Under the pieces are notes generated by a model. The model made no database searches. It was not told where the DNA came from and saw nothing but the letters and a program-made list of their open reading frames with translations. Below, in pieces: positions 24,958 through 34,023 of a stretch of DNA of 64,000 bases (the stretch's first letter is position 1; each line of letters begins with the position of its first letter). Origin of the DNA: RGIG995 sp045542115. GTDB taxonomy: Bacteria > Bacillota > Clostridia > Oscillospirales > UBA644. The position numbers were made by a program, and so were the translations under genes. Location: the NCBI GenBank assembly GCA_045542115.1, contig JAZQKK010000022.1, positions 3,431 to 67,430 on the forward strand. Reading direction: 5' to 3'.

Positions 24958-26055
24958 ATGGACATTGCGATTATCGGATTCGGAGTGGTGGGAACCGGAG
25001 CGTTCGACACCATTCGGGACGGAAAGACCGGACTTCGGGTGAAAAAAGTTTTGGACCTGGCGGTCCGCCCCGGGTACGAAGACGTAATGACGACGAATTA
25101 CGATGAAATTCTCAGCGATACGTCCATTGCCCTGGTGGCCGAGGCGATTGGCGGGCTTCATCCTGCCCGGGAGTTGGTTCTTTCTGCCCTCAAAGCCGGG
25201 AAACACGTGGTCACCGCCAATAAACTTTTGATGGCCACCTGCTATCGGGAATTGATGGAGACCGCGGCCGAAAAGGGAGTTGCCCTTCGTTTTACTCCTT
25301 CCGCCGGCGGAGGAATCCCCTGGCTTTCGTCTCTTCGTCGGACTGCCCGTGGGGGAACGATTCGCCGGATTGAAGGTATTTTAAACGGAACGACCAATTT
25401 TATTTTGGATAAAATGGCCCACGAAAATGCGGATTTTGCCGAGGTTCTTGCCGAGGCGCAGGCGTTGGGGTATGCGGAAAAGGACCCCACTTCGGATATC
25501 GACGGTCTGGACGTGCGATACAAAGTGGCCCTGTCCTGTAACGTTGCCTCCGGCCTTACCGCATCTCCCGATGAGATTCCCGCAATGGGAATCCGTCATA
25601 TCCGGAAATGTGATTTTGAATGGATGCAAAATCAGGCGAAGACCTGTAAATTGTTGGGCAATTATCGGCTCAACGCCGACGGAACGGTTGCCCTTTTCGT
25701 TCAGCCGGCTATTCTTCCCACCGATTCAATGTTTGCCTCGGTGCGGAAAAATTTCAATCTGGTTTCTCTGAATGGAGACCGGGTGGGCGATTTGTCTTTT
25801 TACGGCCAAGGGGCGGGAAAAGACCCTACCGGCTTTGCCTTGGTGCAGGATATGTTGGATTTGAGTGAAAAGGCCGATGCCGTTTGCTACGAATACACCC
25901 CTGCGGAGGTGGATAACAGTCAGGTTTGCTTCCGGTATTATGTCCGGACTCCCGACGGTGCGGTCTCTCTTACCGATTCCCTTTCGGTGAAGGAAATGAC
26001 GCAGCGCCTTGCAACCCTTCCGGAAGGGACCTTCGTTGCCGCTTTGTATGAATAA
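24958..26055 (+). CDS. hom: Homoserine dehydrogenase
   Basis: Reduces aspartate semialdehyde to homoserine with NAD(P)H, the branch to threonine and methionine. Start at 24958 (AGGAAGGA upstream) gives 365 residues. N-terminal Rossmann motif GFGVVGTG (residues 6-13), EAIGG near 61, the catalytic-domain signature NGTTNFIL near 143 and DPTSDIDGLD near 178. A C-terminal ACT domain, common in roughly 430-residue forms, is missing, so allosteric threonine inhibition through that domain is not expected. First gene of hom-lysC-asd. Confidence 0.95.
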   Translation: MDIAIIGFGVVGTGAFDTIRDGKTGLRVKKVLDLAVRPGYEDVMTTNYDEILSDTSIALVAEAIGGLHPARELVLSALKAGKHVVTANKLLMATCYRELMETAAEKGVALRFTPSAGGGIPWLSSLRRTARGGTIRRIEGILNGTTNFILDKMAHENADFAEVLAEAQALGYAEKDPTSDIDGLDVRYKVALSCNVASGLTASPDEIPAMGIRHIRKCDFEWMQNQAKTCKLLGNYRLNADGTVALFVQPAILPTDSMFASVRKNFNLVSLNGDRVGDLSFYGQGAGKDPTGFALVQDMLDLSEKADAVCYEYTPAEVDNSQVCFRYYVRTPDGAVSLTDSLSVKEMTQRLATLPEGTFVAALYE

Positions 26056-26093
26056 ATTTCTTCCGCATTTTGCGGGAATAGAGGAATAAAGTT

Positions 26094-27413
26094 ATGTTGA
26101 AAGTCGTAAAATTCGGTGGGTCGTCTCTTTCTTCCGCCGAACAATTTGCCCGCGTAAAGGCCATCGTGGATGCGGACCCCGCCCGGAAGGTGGTTGTGGT
26201 CTCCGCTCCCGGGAAACGGTTTTCCGGCGATACGAAGGTGACAGATCTTCTCTACATCTGCCACGCCCACGTGAAGTATCACGCTCCCTTCGGAGACGTG
26301 TTTGAAGATATCGCGGGGCGTTATCGGGAAATTGCCGCGGGATGCGAATTAAGTTTTGATTTGGAACGGGAATTGGAATCGGTCAAGACCTTTATTCACA
26401 ACGCCCCCACCCCCGATGCCATTGCCTCCCGAGGGGAATATCTGAACGCTAAACTGATGGCGGAATATCTGGGATATACCTTTATTGATTCCAAAGATTG
26501 GTTGTGCTTTAATTACGACGGACGGGTGGATTTCGATAGATCCTACGCCACGTTGCGGGAATTGTTTGCCCGGGCCAAAAAAGTGGTGCTTCCCGGCTTT
26601 TACGGAGCGATGCCCGACGGGGAAATCAAAACCTTTACCCGAGGGGGAAGCGACGTTACCGGAGCTATTGCCGCCGCGGCGTTGGACGCAGATGCTTACG
26701 AAAACTGGACCGACGTTTCGGGGATTCTGATGGCAGACCCCCGGATCGTGGAAAATCCCCGTCCTATTGAACAGGTAACCTTCGGCGAATTGCGGGAGCT
26801 TTCCTATATGGGCGCCGACGTTTTGCACGAAGAGACGGTGTTCCCGGTACGGCAGAAAAACATCCCTCTGTACATTAAAAATACCAACGACCCTTCTGCC
26901 CGGGGTACGCTGATTCTGGAAGAATTTGACCGGGAAAGCGAGGAAGATAAAAAACGCTTCGTTACTGGCATTACCGGCCGGAAGAATTATTCCATCATCA
27001 CCCTGTCCAAGGCCCGGATGAACAGTGAACCCGGTTTTATCCGCCACGCCTTGAAGATCGTGGAAAAATACGGTATTACCGTGGAGTATATCACGTCCAG
27101 TATCGATTCGTTCTCTATCGTGGTTTCCACCAAGCAGATTGAATTTTCCCTCCACGATTTGACCGCGGACATCAACGAGGTTCTCAATCCCGACCGTATC
27201 AAGGTGGATCACGGAATCAGTTTGGTTGCCGTCGTCGGCCGTCGTATGGCGTGGAATGTAGGAGTTTCCGGTCGCTTGTTTGCTACGCTGGGCGAACATC
27301 AGATCAACATCCGTATGATTGAACAGGGGTCGGATGAAATCAATATTATTATCGGTGTGGATGATAAGGATTTCAAAAAGACCATTCAGGTTCTGTACGA
27401 AAGTTTTACGTAA
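26094..27413 (+). CDS. lysC: Aspartate kinase
   Basis: Phosphorylates aspartate, the entry to lysine/DAP, threonine and methionine synthesis. 439 residues; the kinase motif VVKFGGSSL is at residues 3-11, FTRGGSDVTGA near 180, and C-terminal tandem ACT domains begin near 305 (ISLVAVVGRRM near 376), which typically bind lysine or threonine. Lies 38 nt after hom and 29 nt before asd in one operon. Confidence 0.96.
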   Translation: MLKVVKFGGSSLSSAEQFARVKAIVDADPARKVVVVSAPGKRFSGDTKVTDLLYICHAHVKYHAPFGDVFEDIAGRYREIAAGCELSFDLERELESVKTFIHNAPTPDAIASRGEYLNAKLMAEYLGYTFIDSKDWLCFNYDGRVDFDRSYATLRELFARAKKVVLPGFYGAMPDGEIKTFTRGGSDVTGAIAAAALDADAYENWTDVSGILMADPRIVENPRPIEQVTFGELRELSYMGADVLHEETVFPVRQKNIPLYIKNTNDPSARGTLILEEFDRESEEDKKRFVTGITGRKNYSIITLSKARMNSEPGFIRHALKIVEKYGITVEYITSSIDSFSIVVSTKQIEFSLHDLTADINEVLNPDRIKVDHGISLVAVVGRRMAWNVGVSGRLFATLGEHQINIRMIEQGSDEINIIIGVDDKDFKKTIQVLYESFT

Positions 27414-27442
27414 GTTTGATTACTTTTTTGGAGGAATAGATT

Positions 27443-28444
27443 ATGAAACTGTATAACGTTGCCGTTTTGGGCGCTACCGGAGCGGTAGGCCGTGAGATGC
27501 TGAAAGTGTTGGAAGAACGGAATTTCCCCCTTGGCGAATTACGTCTTCTGGCGTCTGCCCGGAGCGTAGGGAAGCAAATTGAGTTTAAAGGCAAGAACAT
27601 TGCCGTGCAAGAAGCTTGTACCACCGCTTTTGAAGGAATGGATATCGTTCTGGGTGCTTCCACCAACGCCGTAGCCAAAGAGCTGGCTCCTCACATCGTC
27701 AAGGCAGGGGCTGTTTTCGTTGACAATTCCAGCGCGTTCCGGATGGATCCCGACGTCCCCCTCATCGTTCCCGAAATCAACGGGGAAGATGCAAAGACCA
27801 ACAAAGGAATTATCGCAAACCCCAACTGCTCTACCATTATTACTTTGGTTGCGGTGAACGGAATCAATAAACTGTCCCCCATTCAATCGATGGTGGCGTC
27901 TACTTATCAGGCGGTCAGCGGTGCCGGGGCTGCCGGTCCCGTGGAATTGGAAGAACAGACCAAGGCGTTGGCCGAAGGGAAACCCGTGGTCTGCAATACC
28001 TTCCCTTACCAGATTGCCGCAAACCTGATTCCTCAAATCGGCGGCTTTAACGACGATGGCTATACCACCGAAGAAATGAAAATGCAAAACGAAGGCAGAA
28101 AGATTCTTCACCTGCCCGAATTGACCGTTTCTTGTACCTGTGTCCGGGTCCCCGTGGTTCGTTCCCACTCCATTATGGCGACGGTGAAAACGGCGGATAA
28201 ACTGACCGTAGAACAGGTTAAGCAAGCCATTGCCAACACCCCCGGCTGTGTTTTGGTGGATAATCCCGCCGAAAAGAAATACCCGATGCCTTTGGACACT
28301 TCCGACCAGGATCTGGTCTTCGTTGGCCGCATCCGGAAGGATTTGACCGACGACAACAGCATCGTTCTGTGGTGCTGCGGCGACCAGGTCCGCAAAGGGG
28401 CTGCTACCAATGCCATCCAGATTGCGGAATTGCTGACAAAATAA
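27443..28444 (+). CDS. asd: Aspartate-semialdehyde dehydrogenase
   Basis: Makes aspartate semialdehyde from aspartyl phosphate with NADPH. 333 residues with the N-terminal nucleotide motif GATGAVGREML at 9-19 and the catalytic cysteine in NPNCSTI near residue 127; HxxxR-type substrate residues near VRSHSIM at 235. TGGAGGAATAG provides a good ribosome site. Last gene of the operon, followed by a strong terminator facing ddh. Confidence 0.97.
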   Translation: MKLYNVAVLGATGAVGREMLKVLEERNFPLGELRLLASARSVGKQIEFKGKNIAVQEACTTAFEGMDIVLGASTNAVAKELAPHIVKAGAVFVDNSSAFRMDPDVPLIVPEINGEDAKTNKGIIANPNCSTIITLVAVNGINKLSPIQSMVASTYQAVSGAGAAGPVELEEQTKALAEGKPVVCNTFPYQIAANLIPQIGGFNDDGYTTEEMKMQNEGRKILHLPELTVSCTCVRVPVVRSHSIMATVKTADKLTVEQVKQAIANTPGCVLVDNPAEKKYPMPLDTSDQDLVFVGRIRKDLTDDNSIVLWCCGDQVRKGAATNAIQIAELLTK

Positions 28445-28453
28445 GAATGATAC

Positions 28454-28492
28454 AAAAAAACGGACTGTGGATTTCACAGTCCGTTTTTTTGT
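28454..28492. terminator. Bidirectional terminator between asd and ddh
   Basis: AAAAAAACGGACTGTG (28454-28469) pairs with CACAGTCCGTTTTTTT (28475-28490). The A/T-flanked symmetrical hairpin serves convergent genes. Confidence 0.9.
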
Positions 28493-28501
28493 TATTTCAT
28501 C

Positions 28502-29479
28502 TTACAAGAATTTCGCCCGCAATTCTTCGGGGGAGAGAGGAGAAAGGTCTGCCGGTGTAATGTCAAAGACGGTCTTGCAGCCGGTGACGTGGCGTTTACG
28601 CATCTTGTACAGAGCCCGGGCGTAAGCCACGATGACCGAGGCGGTGAATTCCGGGTTGGAATCCAAGGTCAGTTTGTATTCGATAACCTGCTTGTGTTGA
28701 TTGTCTTTTCCGGTGGTTCCGGTGCAGATAACGCTTCCCCCGTGGGGCAATCCGGCGTGGTCTCGGTCCAATTCTTCTTGGGAGATAAAGTGTACGGTGG
28801 TATCGTAATCGGCAAAATAGTTTGGCATCGTTTTGATGGCCGTTTCAATGGCTTCTTTGTTCGCCCCTTCTTCTGCCACCACGTAACATTCCCGCAGATG
28901 TTTTTGACGGGTGGTCAGTTGCGGATTTTTTCCTTCCCGTACTTGTTCCATCGCATCTTCCACGGGAACGGTGTACTGCCGGGCATCCACCACTCCGTCA
29001 ATGCGGCGGATGGCGTCGGAATGGCCCTGGCTGACCCCTTTGCCCCAGAAGGTGTAATCGGTGGCGTTGGGAAGGATGGCGTTTGCGTAGAGACGATTTA
29101 ACGAAAACATTCCCGGGTCCCAACCGGCAGAAATCAAAGCGATATGGCCAGAGAAGACGGCCGCTTGGTTTACAGCGTCGAAATGTTCGGGAATCTTGGC
29201 GTGGGTATCAAAACTGTCGATGACGTTATAATGTTTCACCAATTCCGGGGTCATCGCAGGAAGGTCCGTGGCACTCCCTCCGCACAGAATCAGAACGTCA
29301 ATTTTCTTACCCTTGGGCTGTTTCAGTTCTTCCGCGGAAAATACCGGCGCTCCCAAGGTTTCCACCGTAGCCGGGTCTCTTCGGGTGTATACCCCGACCA
29401 GATCCATATCCGGCGCACTTTGAAGGGCCGATTCCACTCCTTTCCCTAAATTTCCGTAACCGTAGATAGCAACTCTCAT
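28502..29479 (-). CDS. ddh: meso-Diaminopimelate dehydrogenase
   Basis: Converts tetrahydrodipicolinate directly to meso-DAP with NADPH and ammonia, the one-step DAP route. 325 residues with the N-terminal motif AIYGYGNLGKGVE (residues 4-16), CGGSATDLP near 70 and the characteristic SAGWDPGMFSLNR near 116. It sits convergent to hom-lysC-asd, so the window holds the aspartate-to-semialdehyde steps plus the final DAP step; dapA and dapB are not here. It follows topB by 18 nt, probably in the same message. Confidence 0.96.
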   Translation of the reverse strand: MRVAIYGYGNLGKGVESALQSAPDMDLVGVYTRRDPATVETLGAPVFSAEELKQPKGKKIDVLILCGGSATDLPAMTPELVKHYNVIDSFDTHAKIPEHFDAVNQAAVFSGHIALISAGWDPGMFSLNRLYANAILPNATDYTFWGKGVSQGHSDAIRRIDGVVDARQYTVPVEDAMEQVREGKNPQLTTRQKHLRECYVVAEEGANKEAIETAIKTMPNYFADYDTTVHFISQEELDRDHAGLPHGGSVICTGTTGKDNQHKQVIEYKLTLDSNPEFTASVIVAYARALYKMRKRHVTGCKTVFDITPADLSPLSPEELRAKFL

Positions 29480-29497
29480 AAAAAAACCGCCTTCCTG

Positions 29498-31630
29498 TTA
29501 TGTAAAATCAAATTCTACTTTTTGTGTTTCCGGATTCCATTTTAACTTGGAATCAAAACTTCGACCCGTCCGGGGGGAAACAAATCCCACTAACTTGGCC
29601 GTGGTTCCCGTTTCCAGCAGGGATTTTGCCGCTGAGAGGGGAATTACTCTTCCGCACATCGTATTCCAGATGGTGAATTTGCAATTTTTCTCTTTGTAAT
29701 TCATACACCCGTAACCGTATCGGCCTTTGACCACCGTGCCGCCGCAGAGGGGGCAGACCCCAACTTCGTCCCGGAAGAAGCCGTCGTATACGTCGGTTTC
29801 CGGGGTCGCTTGGGCGTGAACCGAAGCAAAGACCTGAGCGATTTCCCGTTCGGCCAAGCCGACGCTGTCATCTACCGTGATTTCTCCCCGATAGACTGCT
29901 TTTAGCGCTTTGCCTAACTCGGAGGTCTTGTATTTATCCATAGAAATCTGCATCCGAATCAGGGCTTCAATCAGATAGATTCCCTTGGGAAGAATGGTAT
30001 AAACGTCTTTTTTCAACAGAATATATTCGCTCTTGCGGGCGTTATCGATAATGCCCGTCCGGGTGGCTTCCGTGCCCAATTCCAATCCTTCGAAAATGGC
30101 CCGGTATTCTTCCGCATCATCTTCGGTCTCGATGTTGGCTTTTTCTTCCCGGAAGGGGTTTTTCAGATAATTATTCAGGGTCTCGATGGTGTAATGCTTC
30201 GGGGGAGACGTCTCCTTTTCCACGGGAGTAAAGGCGGTATTGACCTTGTCTCCCTTGGACAGATTGGGAAGCATTTTATCTTTTTGCCCCCCGTCGTCGT
30301 ATTTCATCCAGCCGGGGGCGGTGATGACGGTGCCTTTCAGCAGAAATTCTTCCATTCCCCCCACGTCGATGGTAATTTCGGTTTTTTCTGCCTGACATTC
30401 TTCGGCGCAAAAGACTGCCACAAACCGACGCATTACCGTAGAATAAACTTGAAATTCTTTTTCCGACAGCGTTGCTTTGGAGGGAATCTTATAGGTGGGC
30501 GTCAGGGCCGAGTGAGATTCGATCTTGGCATCGTCAAAAATGGTCTTTTTGAACTTGAATTCCACGGGATAGCCAACCTTTTTGACCCCTTCCAGCACCT
30601 TTTTGATTTTGTCCTGTTCCGCCGTAGCCAGATATTCCGAGTTGGTACGGGGATAGGTCAGATATCCTGCTTCGTACAGTTTTTGTACAATAGCCAAGGA
30701 CTCTTCCATCGGCATTTTATACTTTTTCCCTAAGGTGTTTTGCAGGGTGGACAGAGAGTACAATTTCCCCGGATTTAAGGTGGTCTTCCGCTTTTTGACC
30801 GACGTTACGACCGCATCCGCTTCGTTGTACTTCTGACAAAAGGCTTCGGCCGTTATTTTTTCATTTTTATCAAATTTGGTCTTGGAGGTCAGTTCTACCG
30901 TTTCTCCGTTGGTCTCCGCCTTGGAAACGATGGCGTAATAGATGTCGGGTACGAAATTTTTAATGGCCATATCCCGGTCGTAAATGGCTTTGACGATGGG
31001 AATAATGACCCGTCCTACCCGGAGAAGCGACCCGGTTTTTAAGGTGGCGTAGCGGGTCAGGTTGACCCCGTAAAGCCAATCCATATAGGTTCGGGCGTAG
31101 CCTTCCCGCGCCAGGTTATCGTAATTGCTTTCATCGGGCAATTCTTCTAACGCCGCCAGAATGGTCTGGGAGGTCTGGTCGGGAAGCCACAGGCGTTTAA
31201 AGGGCTTTGCGACGGTTCCGTCAAAGGCTTTGCTGACACAAGTGCGGACGATGATTTCCCCTTCCCGGTCGGAGTCGCCGGCGTTGATGATTGTATCGAC
31301 GTCTTCTCTGAGACACAGCATTCGAATGGTATTAAACTGACGAATGACCCCTTCGTCGGGCTGCTTGTCGTCTCCGGTTTTCAGATGATACCGAAACTCC
31401 CTGGGAAAGCAGGGAAGATTGTCCATACTCCAACGGGTCTTTCCTTCGGGCAGAGGAGCGTAATCTTCAATATCTGCCAAAGAAAACAGATGCCCAAAAG
31501 CCCAGGTCACAGCGTAATGTTCCCCTTCGTAAAAACCGTTTCGCTTATTCAGTTTATCTTTGTTCCCTTCTTCGATGGCGGAAACGATATTCCGGCCAAG
31601 GCTTGGTTTTTCAGCGATAATCAGTTGCAT
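29498..31630 (-). CDS. topB: DNA topoisomerase III
   Basis: Type IA topoisomerase that decatenates single-stranded DNA. 710 residues. TOPRIM motif IAEKPSLGRN at 5-14, acidic metal site SDREGEIIVR near 119, and the active-site tyrosine in GYLTYPRTNSEY near 326. The C-terminal zinc-finger-like domain starts near 640 (CPLCGGTVVKGRYGYGC) and is followed by a basic tail. Chromosomal and conjugative-element TopB are similar; the housekeeping neighbours favour a chromosomal copy. Ribosome site AAAGGA. Confidence 0.96.
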   Translation of the reverse strand: MQLIIAEKPSLGRNIVSAIEEGNKDKLNKRNGFYEGEHYAVTWAFGHLFSLADIEDYAPLPEGKTRWSMDNLPCFPREFRYHLKTGDDKQPDEGVIRQFNTIRMLCLREDVDTIINAGDSDREGEIIVRTCVSKAFDGTVAKPFKRLWLPDQTSQTILAALEELPDESNYDNLAREGYARTYMDWLYGVNLTRYATLKTGSLLRVGRVIIPIVKAIYDRDMAIKNFVPDIYYAIVSKAETNGETVELTSKTKFDKNEKITAEAFCQKYNEADAVVTSVKKRKTTLNPGKLYSLSTLQNTLGKKYKMPMEESLAIVQKLYEAGYLTYPRTNSEYLATAEQDKIKKVLEGVKKVGYPVEFKFKKTIFDDAKIESHSALTPTYKIPSKATLSEKEFQVYSTVMRRFVAVFCAEECQAEKTEITIDVGGMEEFLLKGTVITAPGWMKYDDGGQKDKMLPNLSKGDKVNTAFTPVEKETSPPKHYTIETLNNYLKNPFREEKANIETEDDAEEYRAIFEGLELGTEATRTGIIDNARKSEYILLKKDVYTILPKGIYLIEALIRMQISMDKYKTSELGKALKAVYRGEITVDDSVGLAEREIAQVFASVHAQATPETDVYDGFFRDEVGVCPLCGGTVVKGRYGYGCMNYKEKNCKFTIWNTMCGRVIPLSAAKSLLETGTTAKLVGFVSPRTGRSFDSKLKWNPETQKVEFDFT

Positions 31631-31642
31631 AACAGGGTCCTT

Positions 31643-32707
31643 TTAACGGTATTTCTTTTGTGCCGCGGCTCGGGTTCTTTCAAAAGCGGCTTTTTTCAGG
31701 GAAAATCCCCGGTAGATTTCCCAGGCCTTCAACGGTTGTCCCATTCCGTCTTTTAAAAAGGCTCGGATGGCGTCAAATCCGTGTTCGTCGTTTGCCATTG
31801 CACACAGGCAAAGGTCGGCAGACGTGTCGATAAAGGCCAAAGATTTGCTTCCTTCGTTGTCCCCGAAGTGCCAATAGAAGACACCGTCTTTTCCTTCGTA
31901 ATATCCGATGCCCGCAGACCATTTTAAGCCGCCAAACAGTTCGATTTGCGGTTGAAGCATCTGTTCCAACGTGATTGGGGCGAGGCATTTTTGCGAAGTC
32001 TGAGGGACGAACAGTTTATTTAAAAACAAGCAGTAATCGGTGGGGGTAGTGTAAAAAAACTTGGACGTATTGGGTTTTTCTGCCCGTACCTTCAAATTGG
32101 CTTCTCCCTTGATATGGGGGTGGGCAAAGCGGTCCGCAAATTCGTCTTTCCATACGAAAGACGATGATTTCATCCGGAAGGGCTGAAATACGATTTCTTC
32201 CGCCAAAGTCTGAAAATCGGTTTTTGCAGCTTGTTCGATGGTCCGTTGCAGATACAACAGGGCGTAATCGGAATAGGAAAAGACCGTGGTGGGCATCCAT
32301 TGTAGGTGGGTAGGCATCGAAGGATGTTTTTTCAGAGGAAATCCCGATGTCTGGGATAACACGCTCCGTCCGGTGACGTATTCCAAATTCCGTTCTCCCG
32401 GTAAAAAGGGCTCTGGGGTATATTGGGTCAGAGGACGGTTCAGGTCAAACGTGCCCTGTTCGTGGAGTTTCCACGCCACGTAGGCTACCACGGGAGCGGC
32501 TAACTTATCCCCCCAAAAAATACTTTCGGCGGTGAGGGGGGAATTATCGGAATTGCTTTGAATTCCAGCGGCACCTTTCAGCAATACCGAGGCTTCTCCG
32601 CACACCGAGACCGAAATTCCCTTGCACCGATGCCGGGTCAAAATTCCCGTCAATCGTTGGGAAAGAGACTCTTGATAGTCCGCTTGCCGAATCTTGGAAT
32701 ACTCCAT
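31643..32707 (-). CDS. Beta-lactamase-family serine hydrolase homologue, active-site residues lost
   Basis: 354 residues with the overall pattern of the class C beta-lactamase/PBP-like family: SQTSGFPLKK near residue 112, FSYSDYALLYL near 142 and HFGDNEGSKS near 292. Where related proteins have the nucleophile motif (F-x-x-x-S-x-x-K-P-V) this one reads FWGDKLAAPV near residue 63: the serine is Lys and the lysine is Ala. I checked this codon by codon (GAT AAG TTA GCC GCT). It is therefore probably a non-catalytic binding protein or regulator. First gene of a likely serine hydrolase-topB-ddh message. Confidence 0.8.
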   Translation of the reverse strand: MEYSKIRQADYQESLSQRLTGILTRHRCKGISVSVCGEASVLLKGAAGIQSNSDNSPLTAESIFWGDKLAAPVVAYVAWKLHEQGTFDLNRPLTQYTPEPFLPGERNLEYVTGRSVLSQTSGFPLKKHPSMPTHLQWMPTTVFSYSDYALLYLQRTIEQAAKTDFQTLAEEIVFQPFRMKSSSFVWKDEFADRFAHPHIKGEANLKVRAEKPNTSKFFYTTPTDYCLFLNKLFVPQTSQKCLAPITLEQMLQPQIELFGGLKWSAGIGYYEGKDGVFYWHFGDNEGSKSLAFIDTSADLCLCAMANDEHGFDAIRAFLKDGMGQPLKAWEIYRGFSLKKAAFERTRAAAQKKYR

Positions 32708-32737
32708 CCCTTCACCCCGTTTCGTCTAATAATACTT

Positions 32738-32766
32738 ATTATAACACTTCTTTTATAGAAATGCAA
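32738..32766 (-). promoter_or_regulatory. Promoter of the hydrolase homologue-topB-ddh message
   Basis: Minus strand: TTGCAT (32766-32761), 17 bp, TATAAT (32743-32738). Back-to-back with the apbE operon promoter. Confidence 0.7.
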
Positions 32767-32804
32767 GAGGGGGAAAGAAAATGGCACGAAAAGTTTCGTT
32801 CCTA

Positions 32805-32833
32805 TTGACTTTCCCCGAAATTTGCGGTATAAT
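32805..32833 (+). promoter_or_regulatory. Promoter of the small membrane protein-apbE operon
   Basis: TTGACT (32805-32810), 17-bp spacer, TATAAT (32828-32833); transcription should start about 23 nt before the GTG at 32863. Confidence 0.82.
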
Positions 32834-32862
32834 ATTTTTATCACAACAAAGGAGCGAATCTC

Positions 32863-33024
32863 GTGAACGAAAAGCAAAATCCCTTATGGGTGATTCTGTG
32901 TGCCGTAGTGTGCGTTTTTGTGGCGATCGGGGTGTTGGGTTGTCTCCCCGCCTGGAACGGGATGGGGGATATGTCTTCCCTGGAAGCCATCTTTCGGACG
33001 GTAGGACAGTGGTTGGAAAAATGA
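32863..33024 (+). CDS. Tiny single-pass membrane protein ahead of apbE
   Basis: A 53-residue reading frame starting with GTG (AAAGGAGC 6-7 nt upstream) and ending in TGA that overlaps the apbE ATG by 3 nt (ATGA), a coupling arrangement. Sequence: a short polar N-terminus (MNEKQNPLW), a hydrophobic helix (about residues 9-29, rich in V, I, L, A and C), then a soluble stretch ending IFRTVGQWLEK. The consensus promoter is placed for exactly this start. No family recognised; position suggests a partner of the flavin-transferase/NusG-II/Gx group. Confidence 0.72.
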   Translation: MNEKQNPLWVILCAVVCVFVAIGVLGCLPAWNGMGDMSSLEAIFRTVGQWLEK

Positions 33025-34019
33025 AACGGGGACTGTGTTTTGTTTTTGTGGCGGCCTTGCTCTTTTTGACCGCCTGTTCGCCGGCTCCCGTCACCGCCCA
33101 GACCTGGGCTTACGACACGCTGTGTACGGCAAAGGTGTGGGGTGGAAGCAATATTTCTTCGGTTTTTTCTTCTGCGGCGGCAGACGGACAGAACCTTCTT
33201 TCTCCTGATGGGGCAAAGGAATATACTGCGACTTCGGAGGGTGACGTTATTGCGATAACCCCTGAATTTGCGAAAATCTTAAACCAAGCCGGTATATTAT
33301 ACACCTTGACGGACGGCGTCTTTGACCTGACCGTCGCTCCCCTGTCCCGATTGTGGGACGTGAATCACGCTTCGGCTCCGCCTACCCCGGAAGCCATCGA
33401 AACTGCGGCGTCTGTCGTGGATTTTTCCGCCGTGACGGTTGCAGACCAATGCTTGACCTTTTCCAAGGCCGGGATGGGAATCGATATCGGCAGCGTGGGG
33501 AAGGGGTATGGTGCGGATCGTACGGTGAAAGCCTTGAAAAATGCGGGTGCCACTGCCGGAATTGTTTCTTTTGGAGGCAACGTGGCGTTGTTTGGGACTC
33601 GAAAGGGTGAGGCGTTTCGCGTGGGCGTCCGGGACCCGGAAGGGTCGGAAACGGAATATTTAGGAATTTTGACGGCTACCGACGTCTCTATCGTTACGTC
33701 CGGTGCCTACGAGCGGTTTTTTGAATATACCGAAACGGTTTATCATCACTTGTTGGATGCCAATACGGGCTATCCCCGGGAAAGCGATCTTCTTTCGGTG
33801 ACGGTTTTGTGCGCCGACGGAGCCCAGGCGGATATGATGTCTACCGCCTTGTGGCTGATGGGAAGCGAACGGGGATGGAATTTGTATGAGACGTTACAGA
33901 AGACCGACGGATTCTTGCCGTCGGAGGTTGTGTTTGTGTATCAAAATCATACCGTCCGGGTCAGCGACGGTCTTTCGGATTGCTTTGAACTGACTTCGGA
34001 AAGGTATACGTTGGGATAA
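33021..34019 (+). CDS. apbE: FAD:protein FMN transferase (ApbE), lipoprotein
   Basis: Attaches FMN covalently to Thr/Ser of target proteins such as RnfG/NqrC-type FMN-binding domains. Start at 33021 gives 332 residues with a signal peptide and lipobox LFLTAC (Cys19), so it is anchored outside the membrane. Family landmarks: VGKGYGADR near residue 158, SFGGNVALFG near 183, a SIVTSGAYERF segment near 228 and the late DMMSTALWLMG metal-site region near 272. No FMN-binding substrate protein is encoded in the window, so its target (for example an Rnf complex) must lie elsewhere. Confidence 0.93.
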   Translation: MKRGLCFVFVAALLFLTACSPAPVTAQTWAYDTLCTAKVWGGSNISSVFSSAAADGQNLLSPDGAKEYTATSEGDVIAITPEFAKILNQAGILYTLTDGVFDLTVAPLSRLWDVNHASAPPTPEAIETAASVVDFSAVTVADQCLTFSKAGMGIDIGSVGKGYGADRTVKALKNAGATAGIVSFGGNVALFGTRKGEAFRVGVRDPEGSETEYLGILTATDVSIVTSGAYERFFEYTETVYHHLLDANTGYPRESDLLSVTVLCADGAQADMMSTALWLMGSERGWNLYETLQKTDGFLPSEVVFVYQNHTVRVSDGLSDCFELTSERYTLG

Positions 34020-34023
34020 CCGT

